From: Cupriavidus plantarum
GTDB taxonomy: Bacteria; Pseudomonadota; Gammaproteobacteria; Burkholderiales; Burkholderiaceae
Length of the DNA: 64,000 nt
Reading direction: 5' to 3'
Assembly (NCBI RefSeq): GCF_905397285.1
Contig: NZ_CAJPUX010000005.1
Coordinates: 186,001 to 250,000 of the forward strand
Below the pieces are notes generated by a model, which saw nothing but the letters and a program-made list of their open reading frames with translations, was not told the origin of the DNA and did not search any database. This document shows positions 44,786 to 53,696 of this stretch, piece after piece. Position numbers and translations under genes: made by a program. Positions within the stretch are counted from its first letter, which is position 1. Each line of letters opens with the position of its first letter.

Positions 44786-45406
44786 ATGAAAACAACGTCC
44801 GTACGCGACCAATTGCTGGCCCACACGCTGGTCCTGATCCAGCGCCGCGGATACAACGGATTCAGCTACCGTGACCTGGCGGAGCTCGTGGGCGTCAAGA
44901 CGTCGAGCATTCACTACTACTTCCCGACCAAGGACGATCTGGTGCTGGAAGCGGTAAAGCTGTACACGGCATCCGTGTCAGATCGCATTCAGGCGATCGA
45001 TCCGTCGCTGCCGCTGCCTGAACAGGCGAAACAGTTCCTGGAACCGTTGAACGCCACGATCGACCTCGGCAACGCGTGCCTCGCGGGCATGCTGTCGGCG
45101 GAAGTCGTGACGATGCCGGAGCCAGTGCGAGCGTTGCTGCAGGCCCACTTCCAGATGAACGAAGCGTGGCTGACGCGGCTGCTGCAACGCGCCGAAGAGG
45201 AACGCGGCTGCCCCGGCGCCGTGGCGCCCGAAGCGCTGGCGAAGGTGATCTATGGCGCCGTGCAGAACGGTGTGATCACGGCCCGGATGTCGGGCTCCAA
45301 CGATCGCTTCGAGGCCGCCTGCGACATGCTGATCGGCGCGGTCTCCAGCGACCCGTCGGCCCACCATCGCGCGCCGCGCGGGGAGCGGGAAGCCATCCCG
45401 GCCTGA
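44786..45406 (+). CDS. TetR-family regulator
   Basis: A 206-residue repressor. The helix-turn-helix is canonical (TLVLIQRRGYNGFSYRDLAELVGVKTSSIHYYFPTKDDL in blocks). The ligand domain has the CLAGMLSAEVVTMPEPVRALL pattern of the TetR_C subgroup that controls efflux or stress genes in proteobacteria. It lies in the same direction as the small secreted protein gene and is the obvious candidate to bind the repeated operator-like elements upstream of that gene. Confidence 0.93.
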   Translation: MKTTSVRDQLLAHTLVLIQRRGYNGFSYRDLAELVGVKTSSIHYYFPTKDDLVLEAVKLYTASVSDRIQAIDPSLPLPEQAKQFLEPLNATIDLGNACLAGMLSAEVVTMPEPVRALLQAHFQMNEAWLTRLLQRAEEERGCPGAVAPEALAKVIYGAVQNGVITARMSGSNDRFEAACDMLIGAVSSDPSAHHRAPRGEREAIPA

Positions 45407-45429
45407 AGGTAACGCGGTAACGCGCGTTG

Positions 45430-46230
45430 TCATTTCCGCCTGGCCATGTCCAGCACGACCCACGTTGGCGCATGGTCGCTCGCGTGCGGCTCGCCGCGGA
45501 CCCAGCGATCGACGCCGGCGTCCTTGAGCCGCGGCGCGAGGTCCGCGCTCAGCAGCAAATGATCGATCCGCAGGCCCGAGTTCGTTTGCCAGTGCTGCCG
45601 GAAATAATCCCAGAACGTATAGATCCGCTCCTCGGGATACCGCGCGCGTAGCGCGTCGGTCCAGCCCTGCGCGAGCAGGCGCCGGTAGCACTCACGCGAC
45701 TCCGGCTGTAACAGCGCGTCCTTGAGCCACGAGCGCGTGTTGTAGATGTCCTCGTCCGTCGGCACCACGTTATAGTCGCCCGCCAGCACGACCGGATGAC
45801 CGCTGTCGAACAGACCCTTCGCATGGCGGATCAGCCGTTCGAACCACGCGAGCTTGTAGTCGAACTTGGGTCCCGGCTGCGGATTGCCGTTCGGCAGATA
45901 CAGGCATGCGACGAGCACCCCCTGCACCGCGGCTTCGAGGTAGCGGCTCTGCGTATCGTCCTCGGCGCCCGGCAGGCCGCGGCGCGCTTCGATCGGATCG
46001 GTATCGCGCGCAAGAATGGCGACGCCGTTCCATGACTTCTGGCCATGCCAGATCGCGCCATATCCAGCGGCGTGAATCTCGTCGATCGGAAAACCCGAGT
46101 CGATGGTCTTCAGTTCCTGCAGGCAGACGACGTCAGGCGCCTCGCGTTCCAGCCAGGCAAGCAATGCGGGCAGCCGGGTGCGGATACCGTTGATATTGAA
46201 CGTCGCGATCTTGAGCGTCTTCTTCTTCAT
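45430..46230 (-). CDS. xthA: Exodeoxyribonuclease III
   Basis: A 266-residue AP endonuclease/3'-5' exonuclease of base-excision repair. Family signatures are IATFNINGIRTRLPALLAWL, catalytic Glu39 in CLQELKT, GYGAIWHGQKSWNGVAIL, GDYNVVPTDEDIYN and the C-terminal catalytic SDHAPTWVVLD. The ATG at 46230 follows ATAGGTCTC; longer frames read into the promoter. It is divergent from the SOS-boxed nuclease-helicase gene and shares the intergenic region holding the LexA box 75 bp upstream of its start. Confidence 0.96.
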   Translation of the reverse strand: MKKKTLKIATFNINGIRTRLPALLAWLEREAPDVVCLQELKTIDSGFPIDEIHAAGYGAIWHGQKSWNGVAILARDTDPIEARRGLPGAEDDTQSRYLEAAVQGVLVACLYLPNGNPQPGPKFDYKLAWFERLIRHAKGLFDSGHPVVLAGDYNVVPTDEDIYNTRSWLKDALLQPESRECYRRLLAQGWTDALRARYPEERIYTFWDYFRQHWQTNSGLRIDHLLLSADLAPRLKDAGVDRWVRGEPHASDHAPTWVVLDMARRK

Positions 46231-46304
46231 GAGACCTATGGTAGACAACGAGTGGGGAATTGCCCGTTCTGCCTGCAAGATCCTTTCCCGGCGGCGGCCG
46301 CACA

Positions 46305-46320
46305 CTGTATATTCATACAG
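46305..46320. promoter_or_regulatory. LexA (SOS) box
   Basis: CTGTATATTCATACAG matches the CTGT-N8-ACAG LexA consensus exactly, with an AT-rich centre. A TATATT hexamer (46308-46313) inside it is a possible -10 for the helicase gene starting at 46380, so LexA would block that promoter directly. The divergent xthA starts 75 bp on the other side. Confidence 0.85.
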
Positions 46321-46379
46321 TTTCCCGCGACCTGACCGTTTTGCCCCCTTCCGTTTTGCCCGAGCCCGACCTTTCCCCG

Positions 46380-48809
46380 ATGCCCGCCGCCGGGACACCC
46401 CCCATCGAGGTACCGCCGCGCTACACCATCGCGGTGCGTACGCTGTGCGAGTTCACGGCCAAGGCTGGCGACCTCGACCTGCGGTTCACGCCTTCGCCCA
46501 CGGCGCAGGAAGGCGTGGCCGGCCATGGCGTGGTAACGCGCCGGCGCGGCGGGGACTATCGCGCGGAAGTGGCGCTCAGCATGGACTTCGAGGGGCTGCG
46601 CGTGCGCGGGCGGGCCGACGGCTACGACCGCGCGGCCAACCGGCTCGAGGAGATCAAGACCGTGCGCGGGGAAGGCGCCGTGGTCCCCGACAACCATCGC
46701 GCGCTCCACTGGGCGCAAGCCAAAACCTACGCGTGGATGTTATGCGCGCAGGAAAATCTTGCAGAGATCGACGTCGCGCTCGTCTATTTCGACATCCTCA
46801 GCCAGCAAGAGCGGGTGGAGTGCGAGCGCTTCGACGCCGCCACGCTGCGGGCGACCTTCGAGGGCCATTGCCGCGTGTTTCTGGCGTGGGCCGAGCAGGA
46901 AATCGCGCACCGGTCGGCCCGCGACGCTGGCCTCGCCACGCTGCCCTTCCCGCACGACGGCTTTCGGCCCGGTCAACGCACGCTCGCCGAGTCCGTCTAC
47001 AAGGCCAACGCCTCGGGCCGCACACTCCTGACGCAGGCGCCGACGGGCATCGGCAAGTCGATTGGCACGGTGTTCCCCGCGCTCAAGGCCATGCCGGGAC
47101 AGCAAATCGACAAACTGTTCTTCCTGTCCGCGCGCTCGACGGGCCGCGCCGTGGCGCTCGGCGCGACGGCGCGGCTCACGCGTGCCGAAGGCGCGCCGCT
47201 GCGCGTGATCGAGCTCGTCGCGCGCGACAAGGCGTGCGAGCATCCGGACCTGGCGTGCCACGGTGCCTCCTGTCCGCTCGCGCGCAGTTTCTACGACCGG
47301 CTGCCTGCCGCCCGCGAGGCCGCGAGGGGGACGCTCGAGCATGCCCAGCGGCTCGATCGCGAGGCGCTGCGGGAGATCGCGCGGACGCACGCGGTGTGCC
47401 CCTATTTTCTCGCGCAGGAAATGGTGCGCTGGAGCGACGTCGTGGTCGCCGACTACAACTATTTCTTCGATCGCAACGCGATGCTGTACGCGCTGACCGT
47501 CGTCAACGGGTGGCGCGTGAGCGTGCTCGTCGATGAGGCGCACAACCTCGTCGAGCGGGCACGCGCGATGTACACCGCGGAGCTCGATCCCATTGCGTTC
47601 CGTACCATGCGCAAGACGGCGCCCAAGGCGCTGGCCAGGCCGATCGAGCGCGTCAACCGCCAATGGCGCGCGCTCGCGGCGCGGACCGATGCGGCTTACG
47701 AGGTGTGCGAGACCGCGCCGGCCGCGTTCGTGGATGCGCTGACGCAATGCTGTGCCGCGATCCTCGAGCAGATGAGCGCCAACGGTCCCGCGCAGCATCG
47801 CCATGACGCGGAGCTCGAGCGCTTCTACTTCGATGCCTTGCAGTTCGTGCGGATGGCCGAGCAGATCGAGGAACATGGCGGCAGGCATTCGTTGTTCGAC
47901 GTCACGCGGCGCCCCGCTCACGGAGGAAGCCATCGCGTCCAGCGCGGCGTGGATGCAGTGCCCTGCGTTCGCAATCTGCTGCCGGCGCCGTTCCTGCGCG
48001 CTCGCTTTGCGGGGGCCCATTCGACCACGCTGTTCTCGGCGACGTTGCAGCCCGTGGACTACTACACGGATATGCTCGGCCTGCCCGCGCGTACCGCGTG
48101 GGTCGAGGTGCCCTCGCCGTTCCGCGCGGAGCAGCTCGACGTCCATATCGCCACGCGTATCTCCACGCGCTATCGCGACCGCGACCGCACGCTGCCCGCA
48201 CTCGTGCAGTTGATGGGCGAGCAATACGCGGCGCGTCCCGGCAACTACCTCGCGTTCTTCAGCAGCCACGATTACCTGCAGCGCGCGGCGGAAGCGTTCG
48301 CGCGCAGCTATCCGGACGTGCCCTGCCGCCTGCAGGCACGCGGCATGGACGAAGCGGGCCAGGCCGCGTTCATCGACGGCTTCGTCGAAGGCGGCTGCGG
48401 CATCGGTTTCGCGGTGCTCGGCGGCAGTTTTTCGGAAGGCGTCGATCTGCCGGGCGATCGATTGATCGGCGCATTCGTCGCCACGCTGGGGCTGCCGCAG
48501 GTCAACCCCGTCAACGAGCAGTTGCGCGAGCGCATGGAGCAGGTGTTCGGCCGCGGCTATGCATATGCCTACCTGTATCCGGGATTGCGCAAGGTGGTGC
48601 AGGCCGCCGGCCGCGTGATCCGGACGGACGACGACCGCGGCGTGGTATGGCTGATCGACGATCGCTTTGCGGACGCGGAAATTCTTGCACTCTTGCCCAC
48701 GTGGTGGCGGCCCGCGCCGGTCGCGGCACGACGCGAAACTTCGCGGCACAATGCGGCTCAGCATCAACCGCAATCCGGGCAGGATGCCGCTGGCGCGATT
48801 TTCGCTTAA
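46380..48809 (+). CDS. RecB-like nuclease fused to XPD/DinG-type Fe-S helicase
   Basis: An 809-residue fusion. The N-terminal PD-(D/E)XK domain has Asp80 (GRADGY), Glu91-Ile-Lys93 (EEIKTV) and the RecB-family QxxxY motif Gln113-Tyr117 (QAKTY). The helicase follows: FRPGQ at 195-199, Walker A APTGIGKS (220-227), four Cys for an Fe-S cluster (C286, C293, C298, C340), DEAH box VDEAHN (384-389), and motifs V/VI with GSFSEGVDLPGD and QAAGRVIR. It probably unwinds and cuts damaged or branched DNA. The ATG at 46380 is preferred; a longer frame would start within the promoter and SOS box. A thioredoxin gene follows. Confidence 0.93.
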   Translation: MPAAGTPPIEVPPRYTIAVRTLCEFTAKAGDLDLRFTPSPTAQEGVAGHGVVTRRRGGDYRAEVALSMDFEGLRVRGRADGYDRAANRLEEIKTVRGEGAVVPDNHRALHWAQAKTYAWMLCAQENLAEIDVALVYFDILSQQERVECERFDAATLRATFEGHCRVFLAWAEQEIAHRSARDAGLATLPFPHDGFRPGQRTLAESVYKANASGRTLLTQAPTGIGKSIGTVFPALKAMPGQQIDKLFFLSARSTGRAVALGATARLTRAEGAPLRVIELVARDKACEHPDLACHGASCPLARSFYDRLPAAREAARGTLEHAQRLDREALREIARTHAVCPYFLAQEMVRWSDVVVADYNYFFDRNAMLYALTVVNGWRVSVLVDEAHNLVERARAMYTAELDPIAFRTMRKTAPKALARPIERVNRQWRALAARTDAAYEVCETAPAAFVDALTQCCAAILEQMSANGPAQHRHDAELERFYFDALQFVRMAEQIEEHGGRHSLFDVTRRPAHGGSHRVQRGVDAVPCVRNLLPAPFLRARFAGAHSTTLFSATLQPVDYYTDMLGLPARTAWVEVPSPFRAEQLDVHIATRISTRYRDRDRTLPALVQLMGEQYAARPGNYLAFFSSHDYLQRAAEAFARSYPDVPCRLQARGMDEAGQAAFIDGFVEGGCGIGFAVLGGSFSEGVDLPGDRLIGAFVATLGLPQVNPVNEQLRERMEQVFGRGYAYAYLYPGLRKVVQAAGRVIRTDDDRGVVWLIDDRFADAEILALLPTWWRPAPVAARRETSRHNAAQHQPQSGQDAAGAIFA

Positions 48810-48841
48810 GCATTTTCCGCGAGACCAGGAGACCCCTACCG

Positions 48842-49180
48842 ATGAGCATGACCAAGACCTTCGCCGCCACGGAGCCGGCGCGTGCCGACATCGACGCGCT
48901 GTCCGGCGCCACGCTGCTCGAGTTCGGCGCGCCGTGGTGCGGCTTCTGCATGCGCGCGCAGCCGCTGATCGAGACCGCGTTCGCGGCGCATCCGTCGATT
49001 CGTCACGTGAAGATCGAGGATGGCAGCGGTCGTCCGCTCGGCCGCTCGTTCCGCGTCAAGCTCTGGCCCACACTGGTGTTCCTGCGGGACGGGCAGGAGG
49101 TCGCGCGGCTCGTGCGGCCGACCGATGCCAAGGAGGTCGCCGACGCGATGGCGAGCATCGATCCGCCGTCGGCCGGTTGA
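48842..49180 (+). CDS. Thioredoxin-family protein
   Basis: A 112-residue thioredoxin-fold protein with active site Cys-Gly-Phe-Cys in LEFGAPWCGFCMRAQPLIE (Cys33, Cys36), the cis-Pro at LWPTLVFLRDG, and no signal peptide, so it is cytoplasmic. CGFC replaces the common CGPC, which changes redox potential and suggests a specialised partner. It starts 32 bp after the helicase stop on the same strand and may be co-transcribed under the SOS promoter; reduction of a client protein or stress redox repair is possible but unproven. Confidence 0.9.
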   Translation: MSMTKTFAATEPARADIDALSGATLLEFGAPWCGFCMRAQPLIETAFAAHPSIRHVKIEDGSGRPLGRSFRVKLWPTLVFLRDGQEVARLVRPTDAKEVADAMASIDPPSAG

Positions 49181-49195
49181 TCCCGGCGGGCGACG

Positions 49196-49228
49196 ATCCG
49201 GCGCGCGACAAAATCCGGCGCGCGACAA
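49196..49228. repeat. 16-bp direct repeat between thioredoxin and LysR genes
   Basis: ATCCGGCGCGCGACAA occurs exactly at 49196-49211 and 49213-49228 (17-bp period), in the 55-bp gap between two convergent genes. Confidence 0.9.
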
Positions 49229-49235
49229 TCGCCGC

Positions 49236-50120
49236 TCAGGATTCCCGCATCAACGCCACGAGCGCGCGCAGGCCCGCCGGGATGTTGCGGCGGCTCGGGT
49301 AGTACAGGCAAAGCCTGCCGTATGACGGCGTCCAGTCGTCGAGCACGCGCACGAGGCGGCCCGCCTCGATGTCGGCGCGGGCATTCCACTCGCTGAGGTA
49401 CGCCAGGCACTCGCCGTCGCGCACGGCGGCCGTCATCAGCGTTGCGTCGTCGAGCGTGATGGGGCCGGGGACGTCCACTTCGAGCATCTCGCCGTGACGG
49501 GTGAACTCCCACCGGTAGATCGCGCCGCTGGCCATGCGCGCGCGGATGCAGCGATGCTTCAGCAGATCCATCGGGGTCTGCGGGGTTGGATGCTTCTCGA
49601 AATAGGCGGGCGTGCCAACTACCACCATGCGCTGATCGGGCCCGAACGGAATGGCCACCATGTCCTGCGGGACGGCTTCCAGCAGCCGGATGCCCGCGTC
49701 GAAGCCCGCCACGACGATATCGATCAGCCGCCCTTCGGTCACCACATCCAGCTGCATCTGCGGATAACGCCGCCCAAACTCGAGAAATATCGGCAATGCC
49801 TGCCGCGCCGCGCCTGCCGAGGTATTGATGCGCAGCGTGCCGCGCGGCGTCTCGCCGTAGGTCCCCGCCTGCGTAAGCGCGTCGCGGATCGAGGCCAGCG
49901 CGGGCGCTACGTTTTCCACGAACTGGGCGCCCGCCTCCGATAGCGCCACGCTGCGCGTGGTCCGGTTGAACAAGCGCACGCCAATGCGCCCTTCCAGCGC
50001 GGCGATGCCGTGCGACAGCGCGGACGTCGACACGCCCAATTCGACCGCCGCCGCGCGAAAGCTCTTGTGCCGCGCCACCGCGAGCACCGCCTCGAGTTCC
50101 TGCAAGCCGCTGGTCTGCAT
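49236..50120 (-). CDS. LysR-family regulator
   Basis: A 294-residue LysR protein. The helix-turn-helix is FRAAAVELGVSTSALSHGIAALEG. The effector domain (PRGTLRINTSAGAARQALPIF, FDAGIRLLEAVPQDMVAIPFG) is of the CrgA/DmlR-like group. ATG at 50120 has a GGAGG site. It is divergent from the aldehyde dehydrogenase gene across 124 bp and probably regulates it. Confidence 0.93.
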   Translation of the reverse strand: MQTSGLQELEAVLAVARHKSFRAAAVELGVSTSALSHGIAALEGRIGVRLFNRTTRSVALSEAGAQFVENVAPALASIRDALTQAGTYGETPRGTLRINTSAGAARQALPIFLEFGRRYPQMQLDVVTEGRLIDIVVAGFDAGIRLLEAVPQDMVAIPFGPDQRMVVVGTPAYFEKHPTPQTPMDLLKHRCIRARMASGAIYRWEFTRHGEMLEVDVPGPITLDDATLMTAAVRDGECLAYLSEWNARADIEAGRLVRVLDDWTPSYGRLCLYYPSRRNIPAGLRALVALMRES

Positions 50121-50244
50121 GACGCCTCCAATTATCCCGATTCATTCAACGATTCGTTCGACATTGTATGGCTAGACGCGTCAATGGTGCGGTCCTACAT
50201 TCGTAGCAAGCCCACTTTCGATTGCACACCGATCGCACCCCATC

Positions 50245-51684
50245 ATGCACACCATCGACAAGATCTACATCAACGGCGCCTTCGTCACCCCGCACGGCGA
50301 GGAATGGTTCGACCTCTACAACCCCGCCACCGAGCAGACCATCGGCCGCGTGCGGCTTGCCGACGAAGCCGACGCCAACGCGGCCATCGCCGCGGCCAGG
50401 GCCGCACTGCCGCGCATCGCCAGCGCGAGCCGCGAGGAGCGCCTCGCGTGGCTCTCGCGCATGGAGACCGCCGTGCGCAAGCGCGAGGCGGAACTGTTCG
50501 ACGCCGTCATCGAGGAATACGGCGCGCCCGTCAGCCGCGCGCGCTGGATGGTCGACTACGCCGCCGACGTCATCGCCCACACCGCCGATGTCTTGCGCGA
50601 CTACCCGTTCACGCGGCGCGCGGGCACCGCGGAAGTCACGATGACGCCGGTCGGCGTCGCGGGCCTCATCACGCCATGGAACGCCAACGCGAGCTTCATC
50701 ACGGGCAAGCTCGCCACCGCGCTGGCTGCGGGCTGCCCCGCCGTCATCAAGCCCAGCGAGATGAGCGCGCTGCAAACCCGCATCGTGACGGAGGCCCTGC
50801 ACGAGGCCGGGCTGCCCCCGGGCGCGTTCCATATCGTGACGGGCCGCGGCGATGTCGTCGGCGCGGCCATCACCGCCCACGCGGACGTAGCCAAGATCTC
50901 TTTCACGGGTTCCACGGCAGTAGGCAAGGCCATCGTGCGCGCCGGCGCGGACACGCTCAAGCGCGTGACGCTCGAGCTTGGCGGCAAGTCGCCGACGATC
51001 GTCCTCGACGATGCGGACTTCGCGAAGGTCGTACCGATGGCGCTGCAGGCGGGCTTCATGAACAGTGGACAGGCCTGCATCGCGGGGACGCGCATCCTCG
51101 TGCCCGAGGCGCGCAAGGAGGAATTCGAGGCGCACGTCCGCGACGCCATCCACCAGTTTCCGGCCGGCCTGCCGTCCGATCCGGCCACCGCGATCGGACC
51201 GATGGTGAGCCAGCGGCAGTGGGAGCGCGTGCAGCGCTACATCGCGCTTGGCCTCGAGCAAGGCGCGCGGCTCGTCGCCGGCGGGCCCGGACGCCCCGAT
51301 GGCCTGTCGGCAGGCTGGTTCGTGCGGCCCACGGTATTCACCGACGTGCGCAACGACATGACGATCGCGCGCGAGGAGATCTTCGGACCGGTACTGTCGA
51401 TCCTGACGTATCGCGACGAGAACGAGGCCATCGCCATCGCCAACGACACCACCTATGGGCTGTCGGCGTATGTGATGGGGGCCGATGGCGAGCGCGCGCG
51501 CCGTCATGCCGCCCGCATCGCCGCGCGCATCGAATCGGGCCGCGTGCTCGTGAACACGCTCGCGCACGAGCCGAAGGCTCCGTTCGGCGGCTTCAAGCAG
51601 TCGGGCCTCGGACGCGAGTACGGCACGTTCGGCCTCGAGGCCTTCCTTGAACCGAAGTCCACGCTCGGCGTGTTTGCCGATTGA
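50245..51684 (+). CDS. NAD(P)-dependent aldehyde dehydrogenase
   Basis: A 479-residue ALDH-superfamily enzyme oxidising an aldehyde to the acid. Catalytic Cys278 lies in NSGQACIAGTR and general-base Glu244 in TLELGGKSP. The coenzyme-site FTGSTAVGKAI and the NAD-contact ITPWNAN are intact, as is EEIFGPVLSIL. Substrate cannot be read from sequence. The stop codon lies inside a 13-bp tandem repeat that continues to the Lrp gene stop. It is divergent from and probably regulated by the LysR gene. Confidence 0.94.
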   Translation: MHTIDKIYINGAFVTPHGEEWFDLYNPATEQTIGRVRLADEADANAAIAAARAALPRIASASREERLAWLSRMETAVRKREAELFDAVIEEYGAPVSRARWMVDYAADVIAHTADVLRDYPFTRRAGTAEVTMTPVGVAGLITPWNANASFITGKLATALAAGCPAVIKPSEMSALQTRIVTEALHEAGLPPGAFHIVTGRGDVVGAAITAHADVAKISFTGSTAVGKAIVRAGADTLKRVTLELGGKSPTIVLDDADFAKVVPMALQAGFMNSGQACIAGTRILVPEARKEEFEAHVRDAIHQFPAGLPSDPATAIGPMVSQRQWERVQRYIALGLEQGARLVAGGPGRPDGLSAGWFVRPTVFTDVRNDMTIAREEIFGPVLSILTYRDENEAIAIANDTTYGLSAYVMGADGERARRHAARIAARIESGRVLVNTLAHEPKAPFGGFKQSGLGREYGTFGLEAFLEPKSTLGVFAD

Positions 51685-51727
51685 GGGTGCCGATCGAGGG
51701 TGCCGATCGAGGGTGCCTATTGAGGGA
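51677..51727. repeat. 13-bp tandem repeat over the aldehyde dehydrogenase stop
   Basis: Nearly four copies of CCGATCGAGGGTG: CCGATTGAGGGTG, two perfect copies, then a partial CCTATTGAGGG. The first copy includes the TGA stop of the dehydrogenase. The period is not a multiple of three. The repeat fills the whole gap before the convergent Lrp gene. Confidence 0.9.
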
Positions 51728-51733
51728 AAGCGA

Positions 51734-52207
51734 TCAGGTCTCGAGCGGCATGGCGCTCGTGCACTTGATCTCGTCGAGGCACACGCTCGACTTCACGCCG
51801 CTCACGCCAGGGATGCGCATCAGCGTATCGAGCAGGAAGTCCGATAATGACTTGAGGTCTCGCGCGACGACCTTGAGCACGTAGTCGATATCGCCCGTGA
51901 CGGAAAAGCACTCCTGGATCTGCGCGAGTTCGGCCACGAGGCCCTTGAACTTCGACAGGTCCCGGATGTGCCCGCGCTCCATCGTCACGTGGATGAAGGC
52001 GGTCACGCCAAACCCAAGCGCGGCGCTATCGAGCCGCGCCTCGTATCGCTTGATGATGCCGGCTTCCTCGAGCCGCCGATGCCGGCGCAGCGTCTGCGCC
52101 GGCGACAGGCTGATGGCCTCGGCCAGTTCGAGGTTGGATGCGCGTCCATGTTCCTGCAGCACGCCCAGCAGGCGCCGGTCCGTCCGATCGAGCTCCGGAT
52201 TCTGCAC
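51734..52207 (-). CDS. Lrp/AsnC-family regulator
   Basis: A 157-residue feast/famine regulator. The helix-turn-helix (ELDRTDRRLLGVLQEHGRAS, NLELAEAISLSPAQTLRRHRRLEE) precedes the RAM ligand domain (CFSVTGDIDYVLKVVARDLKSL, VSGVKSSVCLDEIK). Start codon is GTG with a GAGGAG site. It is divergent from hppD; regulators of this group beside hppD commonly respond to aromatic amino acids. Two TTACGAAAT repeats in the shared promoter region may be its binding sites. Confidence 0.94.
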   Translation of the reverse strand: MQNPELDRTDRRLLGVLQEHGRASNLELAEAISLSPAQTLRRHRRLEEAGIIKRYEARLDSAALGFGVTAFIHVTMERGHIRDLSKFKGLVAELAQIQECFSVTGDIDYVLKVVARDLKSLSDFLLDTLMRIPGVSGVKSSVCLDEIKCTSAMPLET

Positions 52208-52230
52208 GTCGATTTCTCCTCATCGTATTT

Positions 52231-52281
52231 TTACGAAATTTCCTCTCACAAACTAGGGTTTCCCTTGGCGCGTTACGAAAT
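52231..52281. promoter_or_regulatory. Paired TTACGAAAT elements between lrp-type gene and hppD
   Basis: TTACGAAAT occurs at 52231-52239 and 52273-52281 in the same orientation, 42 bp apart, which is four helical turns. They lie in an AT-richer stretch of the 231-bp divergent region, as expected for Lrp-family binding to one DNA face. Confidence 0.55.
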
Positions 52282-52438
52282 CCTATTTTGCGGGCGCGAA
52301 TATACACTCGAATCGTTCACCGCTGGCAGGGATGGCGCACCGATGTTGGGAATATCGCATCTTTTTGCCGGTCGGACGACTCCGTATTGACGCGATCCCT
52401 GCAATATCCGGGCCTGACACCCGCAATAAAATTTCCCC

Positions 52439-53539
52439 ATGACAGACCTCTCCTCGCAAACGCCCATGGCCGACCTCTTTGACAACCCGATGCAGCTGAT
52501 GGGATTCGAGTTCGTCGAATTCGCGTCGCCGATGCCGAACGTCCTCGAGCCGCTGTTCGAGAAAATGGGTTTCACGCTCGTGGCGCGCCATCGCTCGAAG
52601 GATGTGGTGCTCTATCGCCAGGGTGACGTGAATTTCATCGTGAACCGCGAGCCCAACAGCCAGGCGGCGTACTTCGCGGCCGAGCATGGCCCGAGCGCGT
52701 GCGGCATGGCATTTCGCGTAAAGGATTCGCACAAGGCGTACGCGCGCGCGCTGGAACTCGGCGCGCAGCCGGTGGAGATTCCGACGGGGCCGATGGAGCT
52801 GCGCCTGCCCGCGATCAAGGGGATCGGCGGCGCGCCGCTGTATCTGATCGACCGGTTCGAGGACGGCAAGTCCATCTATGACATCGACTTCGAGTTCATC
52901 GAAGGCGTCGATCGCCGCCCCGAAGGCCACGGCCTGCGCGTGATCGACCACCTGACGCACAACGTCTATCGCGGCCGCATGAGCTACTGGGCGAATTTCT
53001 ATGAACGCCTGTTCAACTTCCGCGAGATTCGCTACTTCGACATCCAGGGCGAGTACACGGGCCTGACGTCGAAGGCGATGACGGCGCCGGACGGCCGCAT
53101 CCGCATTCCGCTCAACGAGGAATCGTCGAAGGGCAGCGGCCAGATCGAGGAATTCCTGATGGCCTTCAATGGCGAGGGCATCCAGCACATCGCCTTCCTG
53201 ACCGACAACCTGATCGATGTCATCGACCGCCTGCAGATGTCTGGCGTCGAACTGATGACCGCGCCGAACGACTATTACTACGAAGCGCTGGAAACGCGCC
53301 TTCCCGGCCATGGCCAGCCCGTGGACCAGCTCAAGGCGCGCGGCATCCTGCTCGACGGCACCACCGCGGACGGCAAGCCGCGCCTGCTGCTTCAGATCTT
53401 CTCGAAGACCGTGCTAGGCCCGGTGTTCTTCGAGTACATCCAGCGCAGCGGCGATGAAGGCTTCGGCGAAGGCAACTTCAAGGCGCTGTTCGAGTCGCTC
53501 GAACGCGACCAGATCGCCCGCGGCACCCTGAAAGTCTGA
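52439..53539 (+). CDS. hppD: 4-hydroxyphenylpyruvate dioxygenase
   Basis: A 366-residue non-heme Fe(II) enzyme converting 4-hydroxyphenylpyruvate to homogentisate in tyrosine catabolism. The iron triad is intact: His171 ([13 protein letters not shown]), His250 (IQHIAFLT) and Glu332 (VFFEYIQR). The C-terminal [22 protein letters not shown] is diagnostic. The ribosome site before 52439 is weak; an in-frame ATG at 52466 is an alternative. Its neighbour makes the substrate by transamination of tyrosine, and the Lrp-type regulator is divergent. Confidence 0.97.
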   Translation: MTDLSSQTPMADLFDNPMQLMGFEFVEFASPMPNVLEPLFEKMGFTLVARHRSKDVVLYRQGDVNFIVNREPNSQAAYFAAEHGPSACGMAFRVKDSHKAYARALELGAQPVEIPTGPMELRLPAIKGIGGAPLYLIDRFEDGKSIYDIDFEFIEGVDRRPEGHGLRVIDHLTHNVYRGRMSYWANFYERLFNFREIRYFDIQGEYTGLTSKAMTAPDGRIRIPLNEESSKGSGQIEEFLMAFNGEGIQHIAFLTDNLIDVIDRLQMSGVELMTAPNDYYYEALETRLPGHGQPVDQLKARGILLDGTTADGKPRLLLQIFSKTVLGPVFFEYIQRSGDEGFGEGNFKALFESLERDQIARGTLKV

Positions 53540-53696
53540 ACGGGTCTGCACGGTTTTTCCGCGATGGCCCCCGCGCGAGACGGCGCGAGGGGAGCCATCG
53601 CACCCGTTCTTGGCGTAAGCTATCGGTTTTGGCGGCGGCCCCAGGCCCCGCCCGCGCTCCCCCAACTACCTGCCAAGCCATCCGGTCATCCATCCC

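Noticed and set aside
46740-48773. 677-codon minus-strand frame opposite the nuclease-helicase
   Set aside because: Antisense shadow; the sense strand carries all helicase and nuclease motifs.
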